Below, one piece after another: positions 48,850 through 62,000 of a DNA stretch of 64,000 nt. The notes under the pieces were generated by a model, which had not been told where the DNA came from, did not search any database, and worked only from the letters and a program-made list of their open reading frames with translations. The translations under genes and the position numbers were made by a program. How positions within the stretch are numbered: position 1 is the first letter of the stretch; each line of letters opens with the position of its first letter. The stretch comes from Tamarix chinensis (taxonomy: Eukaryota > Streptophyta > Magnoliopsida > Caryophyllales > Tamaricaceae): assembly GCA_030549775.1 (NCBI GenBank), contig CM060174.1, positions 20,510,693 through 20,574,692 of the forward strand, in the 5' to 3' direction.

Positions 48850-49335
48850 TCCTTTGTAGTCTTGAATTCCTTCATATATCGAGTATTGCAATTAATCTTC
48901 CACATGTTCCTAGCTTACCTTACTATTTGGTAATCCCTTCTAGCATGGAAGGCATTCTGCGTTGTAAAGTCCACGCAATTTCTTCCGTGGACCAATTTCT
49001 CATATGGTACGATGTCGGCGGGTTCATCCCTCAGATATGGTTTAGTTGACACGTGGCATATTTGATGGACTTTTGGCTTCGTTGGTTACTCTAACATGTA
49101 TGAAGTCTTCCCTATGGTTATTCGTATCATCATGTCAGTCCATTGTGTACCTTGCGATATGCCTTAAACAATTGGGTTGACAATTGCACCATAATTTTAT
49201 CTCCTACTTAGAAAGCCCTCGCGGTCTCCTCTTGTCGTTCTTCATTTGTTTTGCAATTTTTGTCAGCTTGTCCTCTGCTATATGATGTCCTCCACTTTGT
49301 CTAGCATTTTACATTTTTGAGGCTACGAGACTTAA
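48850..49335 (-). pseudogene. remnant of a Ty3/gypsy chromovirus: integrase tail and chromodomain
   Basis: Minus-strand frames give KLTKIAKQMKNDKRRPR then VGDKIMVQLSTQLFKAYRKV and HNGL, which match the integrase C-terminus of gypsy elements (GDxVxVKLxPxQFKxxRxVHKGL). Further on come HVSTKPYLRDEPA and KGLPNSKVS followed by EHVED, like the HVSxLKPY and KGLPxSEASWExxED of the chromodomain. Tryptophan and glutamine codons are now stops. It differs from the Reina-like copy in the primase intron, so it is another family. Confidence 0.6.
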
Positions 49336-51779
49336 ATTATATTTGTTAAAACTAGCTGAAAAGTTATAAGCTATTTTTTAAACTTTTTTAAAAATTAGCT
49401 TATAAGATAGTTAAAAAAACTACCATTTTTTTTTACTGTTTAGAAAGCTAGCTTATTTAACTGGTACCTAGCTTAATTGTTGCCAAACACAGGGTTTGTT
49501 TGCATGCGGTTGTGATATTGCAGTATTGGTAAGTCGTCAATAATAAATTATGTGTCACGACTGTTATGATGTGAATTTTTATTTTTATTTCACAATATAT
49601 TATAATTTTTATTTATTAATCATTTAAATATAATAACTAGCATTTGGTTGCACGCAATGGATGCTTTCTATACCATTTATGATGTATTAAATTTAATATA
49701 TGCGTGGTTAATACAGGAAAATTCATATTATCTATAAACTTATTTTTTATACCTTTATTTTTCATTGGAGTTGTTTTTGTGATAGCAAATGTTGCATATA
49801 TGAATGTACAATCAATTCCATTAAAGATATCATGAAATTTTAATATCGATGGTTGAACTTCTCCTTGTATTAATAAGTAAATATGATTTAAAGTACTAGA
49901 TAATTAATAACTTAAAATATTGAAGTATAAAAGCTATTATTAAATCTGGATTTTTTTTTCCGTTGTTATCGTCTACTTTTTGTTTGCCCTGACATGATTT
50001 GTTTTTTATCCAATTCATCAGAACTTGAAGAAAAGACAATGAAAGCAGTAGTGCACGTGAGTTCTCAAGAGACATTACTGCATACATGTTAATCTTCTTG
50101 CATACACGAAACATCTATGGAAATGAATATTATGCTATTGCCCTTCGGTTTTCATAGGGTTAAAATCCTCTTGCACACATACCTGACATTTGAAGGAGAA
50201 TGAAAATGATGCCAGATATTTTATACTTCTACAGCATCGAATGACGGCAAAGTACTCTGATTAATGTTAGTAGATATTTCGTCTTCAATAGTAGATATTT
50301 GAGGGAGAAAATGATGCCTAATATTGGTTTGATGTATGAAAGTTTAACTCGAATATTAATTTAGAAAGTCGAGCATGCAAGTAAGTATTTGTTTATTTTG
50401 TTTATATTTATAATTTTTCAATTGTAGACGGTTACTGAAAAAGTTCTGGCTTAAAGTAGTATAGCTTATTCAATAAACTAGTGTTTTGTTTTCTATTATA
50501 AGTATTTAATTAACTCATTATATGTTAAATTATTATTAGATTTTTATGTTATATAGTTGTGCAATACATTAAGACTTCAACTTAAACAATTGTTATCTGC
50601 TAGCCTTAATTATTTACTAAATAAACTAGTATTAATACTCTCATGCTACTCAATTATTTATAATAAATTGTTTTTATAATATTACATATATGCAGATTTA
50701 TAAAAAATTAAACTATAATAATTATTATCCATTAGACTTAGTCTTGTACCAAATACATTGTTATTAACACTAAATTAATGTTATATAGTTTATCCAAAAT
50801 AAATATAATTGTGTAGCTTAAAAAAATAAATAAAGACAACGTACATTGGCAATTACTATCAGCTGAGTATTGTTATAAAAGTTAATTAAGAATAACTTGC
50901 TAGCAATAGAGTTGATGAGAAGGCTCAAAACTACATGTACATGACCTTTAGACTGTTTATTTCTTCTTTTGGTCCTTCAGTTGAAGTCATTTAAGACTCT
51001 AGTTCACACTGCCAGTCCCCCATGATCCACCTCAAACGATAGGTGAGTTGCGTTGCTATAGCCAGCGTAGATAGACGTGAATGAGGAGTGAATGACAACG
51101 TCTAGGGAACATGGCGGCTAGCCACCTAATTTGACAACTAACCACATCATAGTTTGATTCTTTGCTACTAATTAACTGCCACGAGATCTGTTAACTAGTT
51201 TAGTAATTGTCTATTTTTGGTTTGCTTTTCTTCTCGTTCTTTTGTTTTCCCATATTTGTAAGCATAGCCAACTACTTTTGTGAATTGTAGTTGCTTTATG
51301 TGGATGAATTATTGTCTAATCTACTTTCTACTCCTCTTTCTTGCTTTCTACTTTCGGTGACGAGGGAATGAGGATAGGATTGAGAGCACAGGGAATATAG
51401 ACAAAAGGAGCAGATGAATGCTTGTTTCAATAATTTTAGGGTTAGTCTATATATCGGCAATATTTCTTGATATTAGATATTGTGCCGATATATTGACGAT
51501 ATTAGTTAGTAAATTTTTATTTGAATCATGTTTAGGACATTTTGCATATCATCTAACTCATATTTTGCTAAATATTAGCCGATACACTATTGCGAAACTA
51601 CAATTTAAATGTATGCTTGTATGACCATCCCACTCAAGTGCCACAGCCTGTAACTTAGCTCTCACAAAATGCCTAATAAAGATCTCCATCAAGTGATTCA
51701 CTTGTTTGGGTGGAAACTTGTGGGAATATGTATTTCTGAGTCCATGAGCCTAAATAAGTCCCTTTAAAACATCATTGTC
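49336..51779. other. AT-rich intergenic DNA, no gene
   Basis: No supported feature except weak repeats: AGCTTATAAG/AGCTTATTTA words near 49350-49470 that resemble a MITE, and TATATCGGCAATATTTC / TAGCCGATACACTATTGCG around 51440-51600 that resemble the TATCGGC repeat family near 2.7 and 40.8 kb. Confidence 0.4.
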
Positions 51780-53190
51780 CTTGAAATTGACAACAGTTGA
51801 TCCAATCCGATCTAACCTTCACAAAGTTCGATCCAACATAATCCAATAAATTTATCAACCCGACCCAATCCAAATCCGATTCAAAACTAATTTGATTTGA
51901 ATATAAATGACATGATCTGACTCTAATCTGGCTTGTCCCCAACCCGTAACCCATCATCAACCTGGCTTATTATCAACCTAACCTGATTCGATAAAATCAA
52001 ATTCAATATTAACCAATTGTGAAAATAAAAAATAAATGTCTTATTATTTATTTAAAGCTTTTAAAAAATATATTATTATTTAAATTTTACTTATTTTTTT
52101 CTTTTATTATGAACTTATTCACTAATGATATTTTAATTTTATTGATTTTTGTGTGTAAAAACATAATATTACAAATTTATAATAATAAATAAATAATAAT
52201 TAATTAATCAAATACTTATATGAAGTTAAACATTATTATTGCCTACGAAGTTAATGGGTTATATTAATTTTGATGGTTAATGTCTAATTTGCTCTAAGTC
52301 CAAAGTGATTTGATCCACAATTGACTTGACCCAAATTCAATATGATCTATCAAAATCTAAAAAGACATAATTCATCAAGTTAATCCAAACCTGTCGAATT
52401 AACTTAGTCTCAAACACAAAATCAGCCGAATACTCGTACTCGTATTCGATAAGAAAATTCGTACCTAAATTTGTATCTGTACTCTAAATGGGTATCCACT
52501 AATACATCTATATTTATATTCATTGGATATCTGTTACCCGACTAATAATTCGTTTACCCATTAATAGATATTATCCAACTGATAAGTTTATTACCCGACA
52601 TATAAGTTTATTTAGAGTTGAGTTAAATAACAATTTAACTATAATTTATATTATATTTATTTTAATATTAAGAGTAAAGGGTTGTTATATATTTGGTAAA
52701 TGGGTACGAATATGATACAAGTCTGGGTATGGGTACGGTTACGGTTATGGATATGAATATCCCATACCCGTATCTGTACTCGAACCTGACAAGTATCTTT
52801 TTCCATCATCCATATCCGTTTAAGTATCCTATGGATAAAATCTATTGAATTTCAAATAAAATTTGTCCTGTTTATATCCCTAGACCCAATCCGATTAGCT
52901 AACCCAAAATAATTCGACCTTGACCCGGCACAAAATCAAACTATCTCAACCTAAATCTGACTTGATAAATTAACTTGATACGACCCAGATCTGCAATGAC
53001 CCGAACTCAAACTGACCCGACTCGAACAATAAAGCGGTCTGAAATGACTCGAATATGAAATGACTTGATCCGACCCACAATTGACCCACAAAGAATAATG
53101 ACCTACAAATAATCTGACCTAAGAACGATCAAATCCACTATAACCTAAATCAAACCCGAACCCGAACCCGACATGCCCTATCTGATTGCC
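51780..53190. mobile_element. degenerate hAT-type repeat rich in AACCCGA/CCGACCC, with a second repeat nested inside
   Basis: The right end (AACCCGAACCCGACATGCCC then GATTGCCGCCCAT) resembles the common plant TIR TAGGGGTGGCAATCGGGT read in reverse. The margins at 51780-51990 and 52870-53180 both contain many GACCCGA/CCAATCCGA words. Between about 52420 and 52870 a different repeat with TACTCGTATTCG and GGGTACGG words ends in TTTATATCCCTA, so one repeat probably entered another. No target-site duplications were confirmed. Confidence 0.4.
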
Positions 53191-53838
53191 GCCCATACTC
53201 GTCCTCGGTTAAATAATTTTTTCTTTGGAAAAGTTGCATGCAGTGGCTAGGAAAGGGGAGGTTCTTCTTGTAACAGTTCCTAAATTTATAGTTGAAAAAT
53301 TTTGTTTGTTATAAAAAAACCATACACTAAAAACGGGAGTGCTATCTCCACCATCTTTACTACTTGACTCACCTCCCTTCATAAGACACCCTCCTAATCT
53401 CAACCATAACTCCAACCAATCACTATCAACCCTCTCACAATACTCTCCTACTTAAGGTTTTTTTTTTCCCAAAAATCCTAGTTAACCTCCGATGTACATT
53501 TCTACCAATCCACGTACTATCTTTTTCCCTAAGACTCCAATCACTCAAAGCACTCTTTCCTCACCATATTTAAACCTTAAACCAACTTTTCCTAGGTAAA
53601 ATTTTCTCCCATGTAAAGACTAATCACCCCATGCAAACCTTACACTTCTCATGCAAGATTTACTCTAACCCTTCATTTTATTATTATTCTTCATTTATTT
53701 TATCACCCATAGGTCATAAGGTACTTATGCTTTTTTTCACTTCTTCCTATTCACTCTACCCTCTTTATTTCTTTTAGATTTCCACAACCCCACAATACCA
53801 CCTAGGACTTCCTAGCATGCATGTCATACCATAACAAC

Positions 53839-54523
53839 TAGGGCTGTTCATGTTATCCGATATCTGCTTATTTGATCCGATATCCGAAGCGATTCGATCC
53901 GAAAAAACAAATAACCAATCTGATTTTTTTTTTCAAATCAAATATTCGATCCGGTCAACGAAAATTCAAACAAACCAAATATCCGATCCGAAGAAAAATA
54001 TTTATACATTTTTTTATAATTTTTTATTTTATATATAATTGTATATAAATAAATTTATATATGTCTGTGTATAATTTTTACTTACTTTATTTATTATTTG
54101 AGGAAAATTTTAATTTAATTGAAATTATATTTTTAATACAATCCCTTTTTAGATATTTATAAAAATAAAAATAAAAATACTCTGCATACCGATAGACTCC
54201 ATCCACTCCTTTCTTATTTTAGTTTTAACATTGGATATTTGTTGAGTAAGTCGGATATTTGCTAAGCGAATCGGATATTTGCTCAGCATTCGCTCAACAA
54301 ATCGGATAATATGAAATATATTTGTCATTTGGTAATTTTTTATATTTGAAATTATATTCGGCTAATATCGGTTATATTTGATATCCGATGATATCCGATC
54401 TGAAAATTCAAATATCCGATCTTCCGGATATCCGAAGTTTCAAATCAAATATCAAATATCATTTTTAGATATCCGACAATCAAATATCCGAAATATCGAA
54501 TATTTGAACCGTGAACAGCCCTA
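53839..54523. mobile_element. hAT-type MITE with perfect 8-bp TSD
   Basis: Terminal inverted repeats TAGGGCTGTTCATG / CGTGAACAGCCCTA enclose 685 bp, flanked by ATAACAAC on both sides (53831-53838 and 54524-54531). The interior is packed with ATCCGATATCCGA and CGGATATTTG words in both orientations. No transposase. It is inserted in the long LTR-like repeat. It is a different family from the TAGGGATGGCAA elements. Confidence 0.88.
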
Positions 54524-54874
54524 ATAACAACTATACATAAGAGCATGTCATAAAATACTAGTTATATCACCCATATCATAAATCATACACAACTTACCTT
54601 AGCTTCATGCAAAGCAAGCTGTACTATACACATTTTTAGTCCATATTCAAATTTAATACACAATACATATCATTACACCCATGAGCACACAGATCATAGC
54701 AAAATCAAGCCTTAGTCATATCCTTACCTAATAGGACATCAGGTTTGCATGAATCCTACGCCTCCTTATAGGAAGGGTTTAGTTCACCTATAAAAATGGA
54801 ACACTAAATATCAAACCTTCCTCCTACATTTTTTCCTTTTTCTTTTATTTTTTCTAACTAAATATTAGTAATGC

Positions 54875-54875
<1 letters not shown>

Positions 54876-54928
<53 letters not shown>
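54876..54928. repeat. (AAT)n microsatellite
   Basis: About 17 perfect TAA units in a row. Probably polymorphic. Confidence 0.95.
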
Positions 54929-56559
54929 GGTTAACAATAGCAAAATATTTAAAATATTCATAACAAATAAATACAAGGGTTAAGGGCATAACTAGGGGAG
55001 GAGTAGCAGGTCAGGGTGGTGGCAGCTGCGGCGGTGACACAAGGGTGGTGGAGGTGTTGGTGATAGAAAAGGAGGGATTTTTGGGGTTGGAAGAGGGGAA
55101 GTGGTGTTTTCTAGGGTTTCTGGGTTAGAGGTGGTTGTGGTGGTGGCGTCTCACGATGGCTGCACAGGCGCAGGCGGTGGCGGCAGCGGTAGCTGAGAGT
55201 GAAGGAGAGAAGGAGGAGAAAGGAGGGAGAGAAAAGGGGAATTGGTAGCTTAGGAAGGTAGGGGGAGGTAATGGAGGTGGCGCAAGGGGCGGCGGGGGTG
55301 CAAAAAGGTAGCTCAAGCTGCCCACTTTGCATAGGTGGGGAGAGAAGAGGAGGGAGAATTAGGGATAGGGGGATGTCTCGTTTGGTGGAGAGTCGGTTAG
55401 GGAAGAGGGAGGAAGTTGGGAAGGCGGCGCAGTGCAATGGTGGCAACATCTGAAAAGAGGGCACGAGGGAGTTGGGGGGGGGGTTCTGGAATGGCAGAAA
55501 AAAGAGAGAGGAAATTAGGCATAATGGGGTATATATATAGGGGAGAAGCTTGAGGGAAGTGGACAAATGAAGGTACAATACAAAGGGGGGTGGTTGACTA
55601 TCGGCTGGCGTACAAGCCGACACAGCTCGCACGATAGGGGGGAAGGGGTAGGTTTTTAGTAGGATTGTAGGGGGTTAGGTAGGAGTGTTGGGGTTGCAGA
55701 GAGGCGGGGATCAGTGCAGGGCAGTGCCAGTTGCATGCCGTACAAGTCAAGATGAGGGGAAGGTGAGGGGAGCGGTTGAAGATAGGGGTAAAAGGGGAAG
55801 AAGGGAAAAAGTAAGGGGAGAGAAATAGAAATAAGGGGGGTCCATTGGGCGGGGATTGGGTTGAGGGAAAAAGAAAAGAAAAGAGCGGAGTTGGTCGCGC
55901 GAGGAAGGAAAGGAGAGGAGGGGGAGAGGGGAGATGAGAGGGTTGGGTCGAGCTGGGCGGGGCCTAGGTCGGCAAGGGCGGGAAAAAGAAAGAAAAAGAA
56001 AAGGAAGAAAAAGGAGAGTAAATGGGAAAAGAAAAAAAGGAAAAGTAAGGTGGTTGGGGTGTTTTGAGATTTTTTTTTTGAAATTTTGGGAATAATAAAA
56101 TTTAGTAAAAATAAATAAATATTTTTTACTAATTTAGAAATTATTATTATAATTTACTTAAAATTTATTTTAGTTTAATGAATTATTTTAGCCTCCACTA
56201 ATTTGATCCCTGCGTTATTTTCCTCCTTTTGACTTCAATTATTTTATTAAAAATTGTATATTTAATTAAATCTCACCTATTAATCTTTATTTTATTTTTA
56301 ATTCATAAATTAGGGTTTTGAGATATTTCACTTCTAATGCTTTAAAATGCGGGTCTCAATATAAGAGAGAAACCCTAATACTTAAATCACAAGCATAAGG
56401 AGATGTCTATGGTGATTTAGTTTGGAAGAATAACTTTCTATTTTCTATCTTTAGTTTTTTTATAGAAAATAAAAAAATATTTTTTTTGTAAAAATTTTAA
56501 AGAACTTGTTTATTTGATCATATTATAAAACTATCTTTTAATTTTAAAAACTTAAAATG

Positions 56560-56640
56560 TATGGTAGTAATAATAATAATTACCACCATTATTTGCAATA
56601 TTACTATCATTAATTTCAGTAATAATAGTATTTTATTATC

Positions 56641-56671
<31 letters not shown>

Positions 56672-57170
56672 CTTATATTAATCATGATAAAAATAATATT
56701 AAAATTAAAATTCATAATAATAACAATAGTTATTATTACTGCTAATAATACTAATATTTATAATAATATTATTAACTTTATTAGTAATTAGTAATGTTAT
56801 TACTAATTACTATTTAATATTAATAATAATGTTATTATTAATTTTAATATCAATAATTATCATATTATTATTTCATAAATATTAATTTAAATTAATAACA
56901 AAAATAATATTAAACTTAATAATAATATTATTATAAATATTACTTTTAGTTATGATAATAATATAAATAATATTATTAGTTATGTTAACAATAGTAATAT
57001 CATTAATAGTATTTTATTGATAATAGTACTGATAAATATTAATAAAGTTAATAAATTATTATTATTATTAAGAATAATAAGCATATAAATAATGTTATTA
57101 ATAATAAAACTAATAGCATTAATATTTTTATTAATATTATAGTTAATAATATTTTTTAATTAAAAAATAT
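56560..57170. repeat. AAT/ATT-rich low-complexity region
   Basis: About 600 bases made almost only of imperfect TAATAATA and ATTATTA runs with occasional C or G. The open frames there (many I and N codons) are not genes. It looks like a decayed expanded microsatellite. Confidence 0.85.
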
Positions 57171-58936
57171 GTAGAAAATAAGGACACATATATATATGGA
57201 AAATTAAAAAATATAGTCTGGGTTGTTTTAAGGTTTTCTTTATGAAGTTTAGAAATCGTTTTATTCAGTTTTGTAATCAGAAAAATAAGGAAAAAGGTTA
57301 TTAACATATTTTCTGTATTTCTGAAAAATATTTTTTAAAGAACAGTTTTGTATTTTTAAACTATGGGTCTTTCGAAAATACCCCTAGCTTCCTTGGTTGT
57401 GTATGATGAAGGGTTTGTACTTCGAAAATTAGTCGCGCACTGCCATTTTGGCTTTGTTTGGCAATCATGTTGCCTCTATGCTGTTTCTATATTATTTTTG
57501 ATTTGACATTGCTTTGGAAAATTTAGCACTCCTGATTTTTTATCACAATTTATTATAAATATCTTCCAACAATTAAATTTATATTACAATACATATCCAA
57601 ATATATCAATATAAGTTACTTCTTATCATTACCATTTCAAATGTTAATTTCTTGAACAGAGCTTATATGTTGTGAGATCAGGGTTGAAATTTCGTCATCG
57701 ACCCAGATTCAGTTTTGTGGTGGACCATATTAAGATTACCGCCTCCTTTATCATTCTTCCTAGGAGGATGAAAATTTTTGGGGTGGATGTTAATTGCCGC
57801 AAATTTGGTGCGATGGTGATTATGATGGACGACGACAACGACGATTACCGGGGGGGGGGGGGAGTCGAGTGCTGCAAGAAAGTGAAAGTGAGTATCGATT
57901 GATAGTTGAAAATCAATAATTATTGTTAATTCACTGGCTTAAGGGTTATTGTATTAGAGAGTGCGATTGTACAAATAAAGGAGTACAAGCTTGGGGTGTC
58001 TCTATGAAGATAGTCTGCATGACAGCGTAATCATTCTATACTTGTATTAGTTATCATAAATATTACCCGCTGTGTAATTATTAACTAATAACAAAGGCTT
58101 GTACGCAAAATATTTTCGAATAAGAGAACTGCCTTAATAAGACTATAATATCAATTTAGGATCCAAGTATTAATATAAAAACGCACTCCAGTCATAATAA
58201 CATAAAGAATATTACCAGATATGACTGGCATTAGTTAGTTAATTACCAGCCTTACTCGTCAAGGCTAGGTCTCACGTAACAATACCCTTTAGACATTGAG
58301 GTTATCCTCAGGCTTGAATTTAGGGTAGCGAAGTGCTGATTGCATGAGCGCTGACTAGCCGTGCCTTTCCAACTAACCAAGCGTTCGTGATGCTTCGAAT
58401 GCTAACTTGCAGATTCTATGGGGTTGGGACCTGTCTCGTCCTTGTTTAAACTTAGCGAGGAGTGGCACATCCCATGAGCTACGACCAATTTAGGTTGCCA
58501 GTTTAGCATAACCTCGAAGCCTTCACACGGGACGATGTAGAGGTCAATTAAGTCAGACGGCTGTGCTATTTTGTAAAGTTTGACTTTGGATGTATTATTT
58601 TAATAATTCGAGAATCCTAACGTACTATTTAAAAATTTTATATTTTATTGTAGCATCCTTAAATTTTAGAAATTTAAACAAATTGTTAAAACAGTTTTAT
58701 ACAAAAGGTAGTCTAGCTTGGGATATACCAAATTGTTGTCTTATCGAATGCGCTCGGGATCAACCACTCTCCCCATCTCATTATATTTATCTGCAAGGGT
58801 CTGAATTTCAGTAAGATAGAGAAAGTAGTGAAATTAACATTAATTGAGATGATATATCATCAGGTTAAAAACAACCCCTTATAATTGATGACTTTCTTCA
58901 TTAGAAATGTATAAAAATCCTTAATTGATAGATATA
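57171..58936. other. intergenic DNA with a 13-base poly-G run, no gene recognised
   Basis: A frame at 57672-57902 (76 codons) passes through a run of 13 G at 57850-57862 and shows no recognised domain. The sequence around 58250-58560 is less AT-rich than its surroundings, and I could not assign it to a family. Confidence 0.4.
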
Positions 58937-59020
58937 CAAAGAAAGTAAATAATAATAATAATTACTTATAAATAGAAACAAAGAAAGTAAATAATAATAA
59001 TAATTACTTATAAATAGAAA
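58937..59020. repeat. perfect 42-bp tandem duplication
   Basis: The unit beginning CAAAGAAAGTAAATAATAAT occurs twice, head to tail, with no difference seen, so the duplication is recent. Confidence 0.95.
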
Positions 59021-62000
59021 CCTTGTAAATATATTGGGACGGCTTAAAATTGAACTGCATGTGAACAAAATGGGATGAGGGAGTACTTGGGCTTCAAACT
59101 AGTGGACTAAAACCTCCTATGGTGAGATTGGTGCTAAATTGAGAGGGAAAATAAAGGATAAGAAAGGAAGTATGTAGTCTTAAGTTTGTATTACGGTTTA
59201 GAATGCTGGATTAAGGATTCAATTGTGTTTAAGAATTGAGTAGGTGGAAATGTATGCTTCAATGGGAGTAGGGAGCATTTGGTTTAGGTAGGGCCTTTCA
59301 TAGGGGTGTGATGGACGTTTATGGTTAGGAAGGAAAGGGTGGGAGTCATTTGGTCTAGTGGAGGAAATTATGGTAGAAGTTTCGTTTACGATTTGGTAGG
59401 TTTCTAAATTTTAAGAAAATGACAGAAATGCGAAGAGATTGATGAATATGGGCCAATCTGCTTGGTTAGGAGGGAGGGAGAGAAATTAACATAAAATAAG
59501 ATAATTACGTAATTATGCATATTGTAGTAGATTAAGGGATATGGTATAGGTGATGTTAGTTAATTATACGTATCGGTAAGTATACTGACCGCAAGTAATG
59601 CATGCCACTTATGAGGACCGAATTATCGTTCATGCAAAGACTAATTAATTCCTCAAAATGTTAATAAACTAAATCAAGCCTAGGTGATCGAAATAAAATA
59701 AAGAAATAATTATTAATTTAAACTAAGATTTTTAGATAAAAATCTCTATACTAAAATAAACAAAATCTAATGAATATCAAATTATTTAATAAAAAATATC
59801 AAGGAATTTAGATCTACATCTATTAAATTATAAAATTCAATTAATTAATTACCTAACCTTTTCAAATACCCACTATATATCGATAGGAGTATATAGCCAA
59901 CATATTCTCTTGAGCTACGCGGTCCTATCCTTAATTATTAGTGCTGCTATCTTTAGTCAAACAATTTAAAAAAAATGATGTTTTAGGTTCATTTAATTCA
60001 TTATCCTCCCCTATTGTTGTAGAAATTATGTAATTATTTTTACATTTCATTCAATTTCTATTCAATATAAAGTGGAGAATTAGCTCATACTCTCAACTTG
60101 ATTTGTTAGACGCCAACTAAAGATGGCCGGTCTATTAATAATACACAATCATGAACAATAACATAAAACACATAAGGTAATTTATAAATCAAGCAATCAA
60201 TTAATTAAACATTATAAAGAATATAACTTCTTTATATTTATGGTAAAATAAAATTAGAACATACTATTAATTTAAATAAATAAAGAATTTAAATTATACA
60301 TAAAATATTAAATATGAAAATATTAGTATATAAAATTATAGAACTTCATATCTAAAATTAGACCAAACGCTATTCCTATCTTCTGTCTTTGCTCGTTGTT
60401 CTCTCTTTTTTTTCCTTTACCTCATTATGTGTGTGCACATATACACGTACAACTAGTAGTTTATTTATTTATTTTATCTTTTGTTTTTCTTTTCCTTGTC
60501 TTGGGTATCTTTAACCAGTTGTTGACTTTTCTCTTTCTAAGTTTTCATTTATCTTCTTTTTGATGTAAACAAAGAAAAATAAAGAAATAAATAACTTCTA
60601 AAATCTTTTAAAAAAACTATTTATGTTAGGGAATATTTTAGTTGTAACTTTAAACTAATTTATGACCATGATAGAATTATATTTATTAAAAAAAAACTAA
60701 AAGAATAAAATTTATAGATATTATTTTTATATTTACACTATAATTTAAATGACCTAAATTTGAGCTTAGACGTGAAATTTATGACAAAAATATCGTAGAC
60801 TATCACTATTCTTTTGAAATAATTATACTTTAAGTACATAATTGCAAATGACACAAATAGCACCATATATTATTTAATAAATGCTCAAAAAATTATATTG
60901 AAACAATATAAAATGATCAAAAATATATGTTTATCAATATCCTCACACTTTAGCTTCTTGTTTGTCTTTAATCAAGATAATATTTTAATTTAAGGAAAGA
61001 ATAAAACTAATTAGCCACTTTTGTATGTTTCACGATTGTACTTAACATATGATACAAGCCTTTTAAGTCCCTAGGTTAGCCTTAAAGAATGAGCATGATT
61101 TTGTGAGGGTTTTGTAAATGATATATCCACACAATCACATAAAAATGAAAAACACACTTCTATCACCCTTAACTAATGTCGTCTTAGAATCTTCTACTTT
61201 CACAATAACAAAATTAACACTAAACCAAAATTTAGCGGTTAATTCCAACGTATGTTTTACACATAAACATGATAAATATGTATAAACAATAATAATGGCT
61301 AAAAACCTAATTATGTCTTAGTCACATCGAGATCTATTTTCAAGAAGGCATACCATCTTCTTCTTGTTTTATTTTTTACTTTTCTCTCAAATTCATGGTT
61401 ACATATGTATAAACACACTTTCGTATGTGAGATAAGATGATAAAAATGACAAGTGACTCACATATATCAACAAAGAAGGCTCTTATTTTTTGGATAAAAA
61501 AACTCATGAAAGACATCAAATACCTATTAGGTGGATGGAATTATATACTTGATTCATGTGACTAATATCCTAAGAATTAAATAGGGCTTTATAAGAGTTT
61601 TAATGGGGTTAGATTTAAGGGTTTTAACGAAGAATATGAGAAGAAGGATTCAAAAAAATATCCTAAAACATGGTATAATCGTATTGATGTAAATAGACTC
61701 TTCTTACAAATTTGAAATTCTTAAGGCATGACATAACATAACATCACATAAACCAAATATCTTCATGATGGGCTTTCACATCATTTTCACCACTTTTCTT
61801 TAAAATATATGAAAGCAGACAATTTTTTTTCATTTCTTCCCTACCCCACACTTATTCGTTTGGATGCTTTTAAACATTTTCATTAAGCCTCATAAAGACT
61901 TCTACTAGTATCTAGAATATTGGTAGACATGTGTTTTGGGTGTGGTTAGAAAAAATGTGGGTAATGAAAGATATAAGAATTAATGTAAAAGGCTCAAAGG

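Larger units (their letters stand above)
53230..56358 (-). mobile_element. second copy of the long LTR-like repeat, with a MITE inserted
   Basis: Read on the minus strand from 56358 (TGAGACCCGC) it has the same layout as 20365-25290: AT-rich leader, C/T-rich GC-rich block (55000-56060), AT-rich part, then a block matching 23690-23870 (GGTTTGCATGGGGTGATTAG against GGTTTGCATGGGATGGCTAG, and AAAGATAGTACGTGG in both). The proline-rich open frames here are by-products of base composition. The minisatellite of the other copy is missing, and the 3' end cannot be found. Confidence 0.5.

Noticed and set aside
55111..55632. 173-codon minus-strand frame, the longest in the window
   Set aside because: Low-complexity Pro/Leu/Ser sequence in the GC-rich part of the LTR-like repeat, with no start context, domain or splice partners.
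56518..56791. Isoleucine/asparagine-rich frames on both strands
   Set aside because: Products of the AAT-rich low-complexity stretch.
57672..57902. 76-codon frame with DDDNDDY and a glycine run
   Set aside because: The glycine run is the poly-G tract, and there is no recognised domain or splice evidence.
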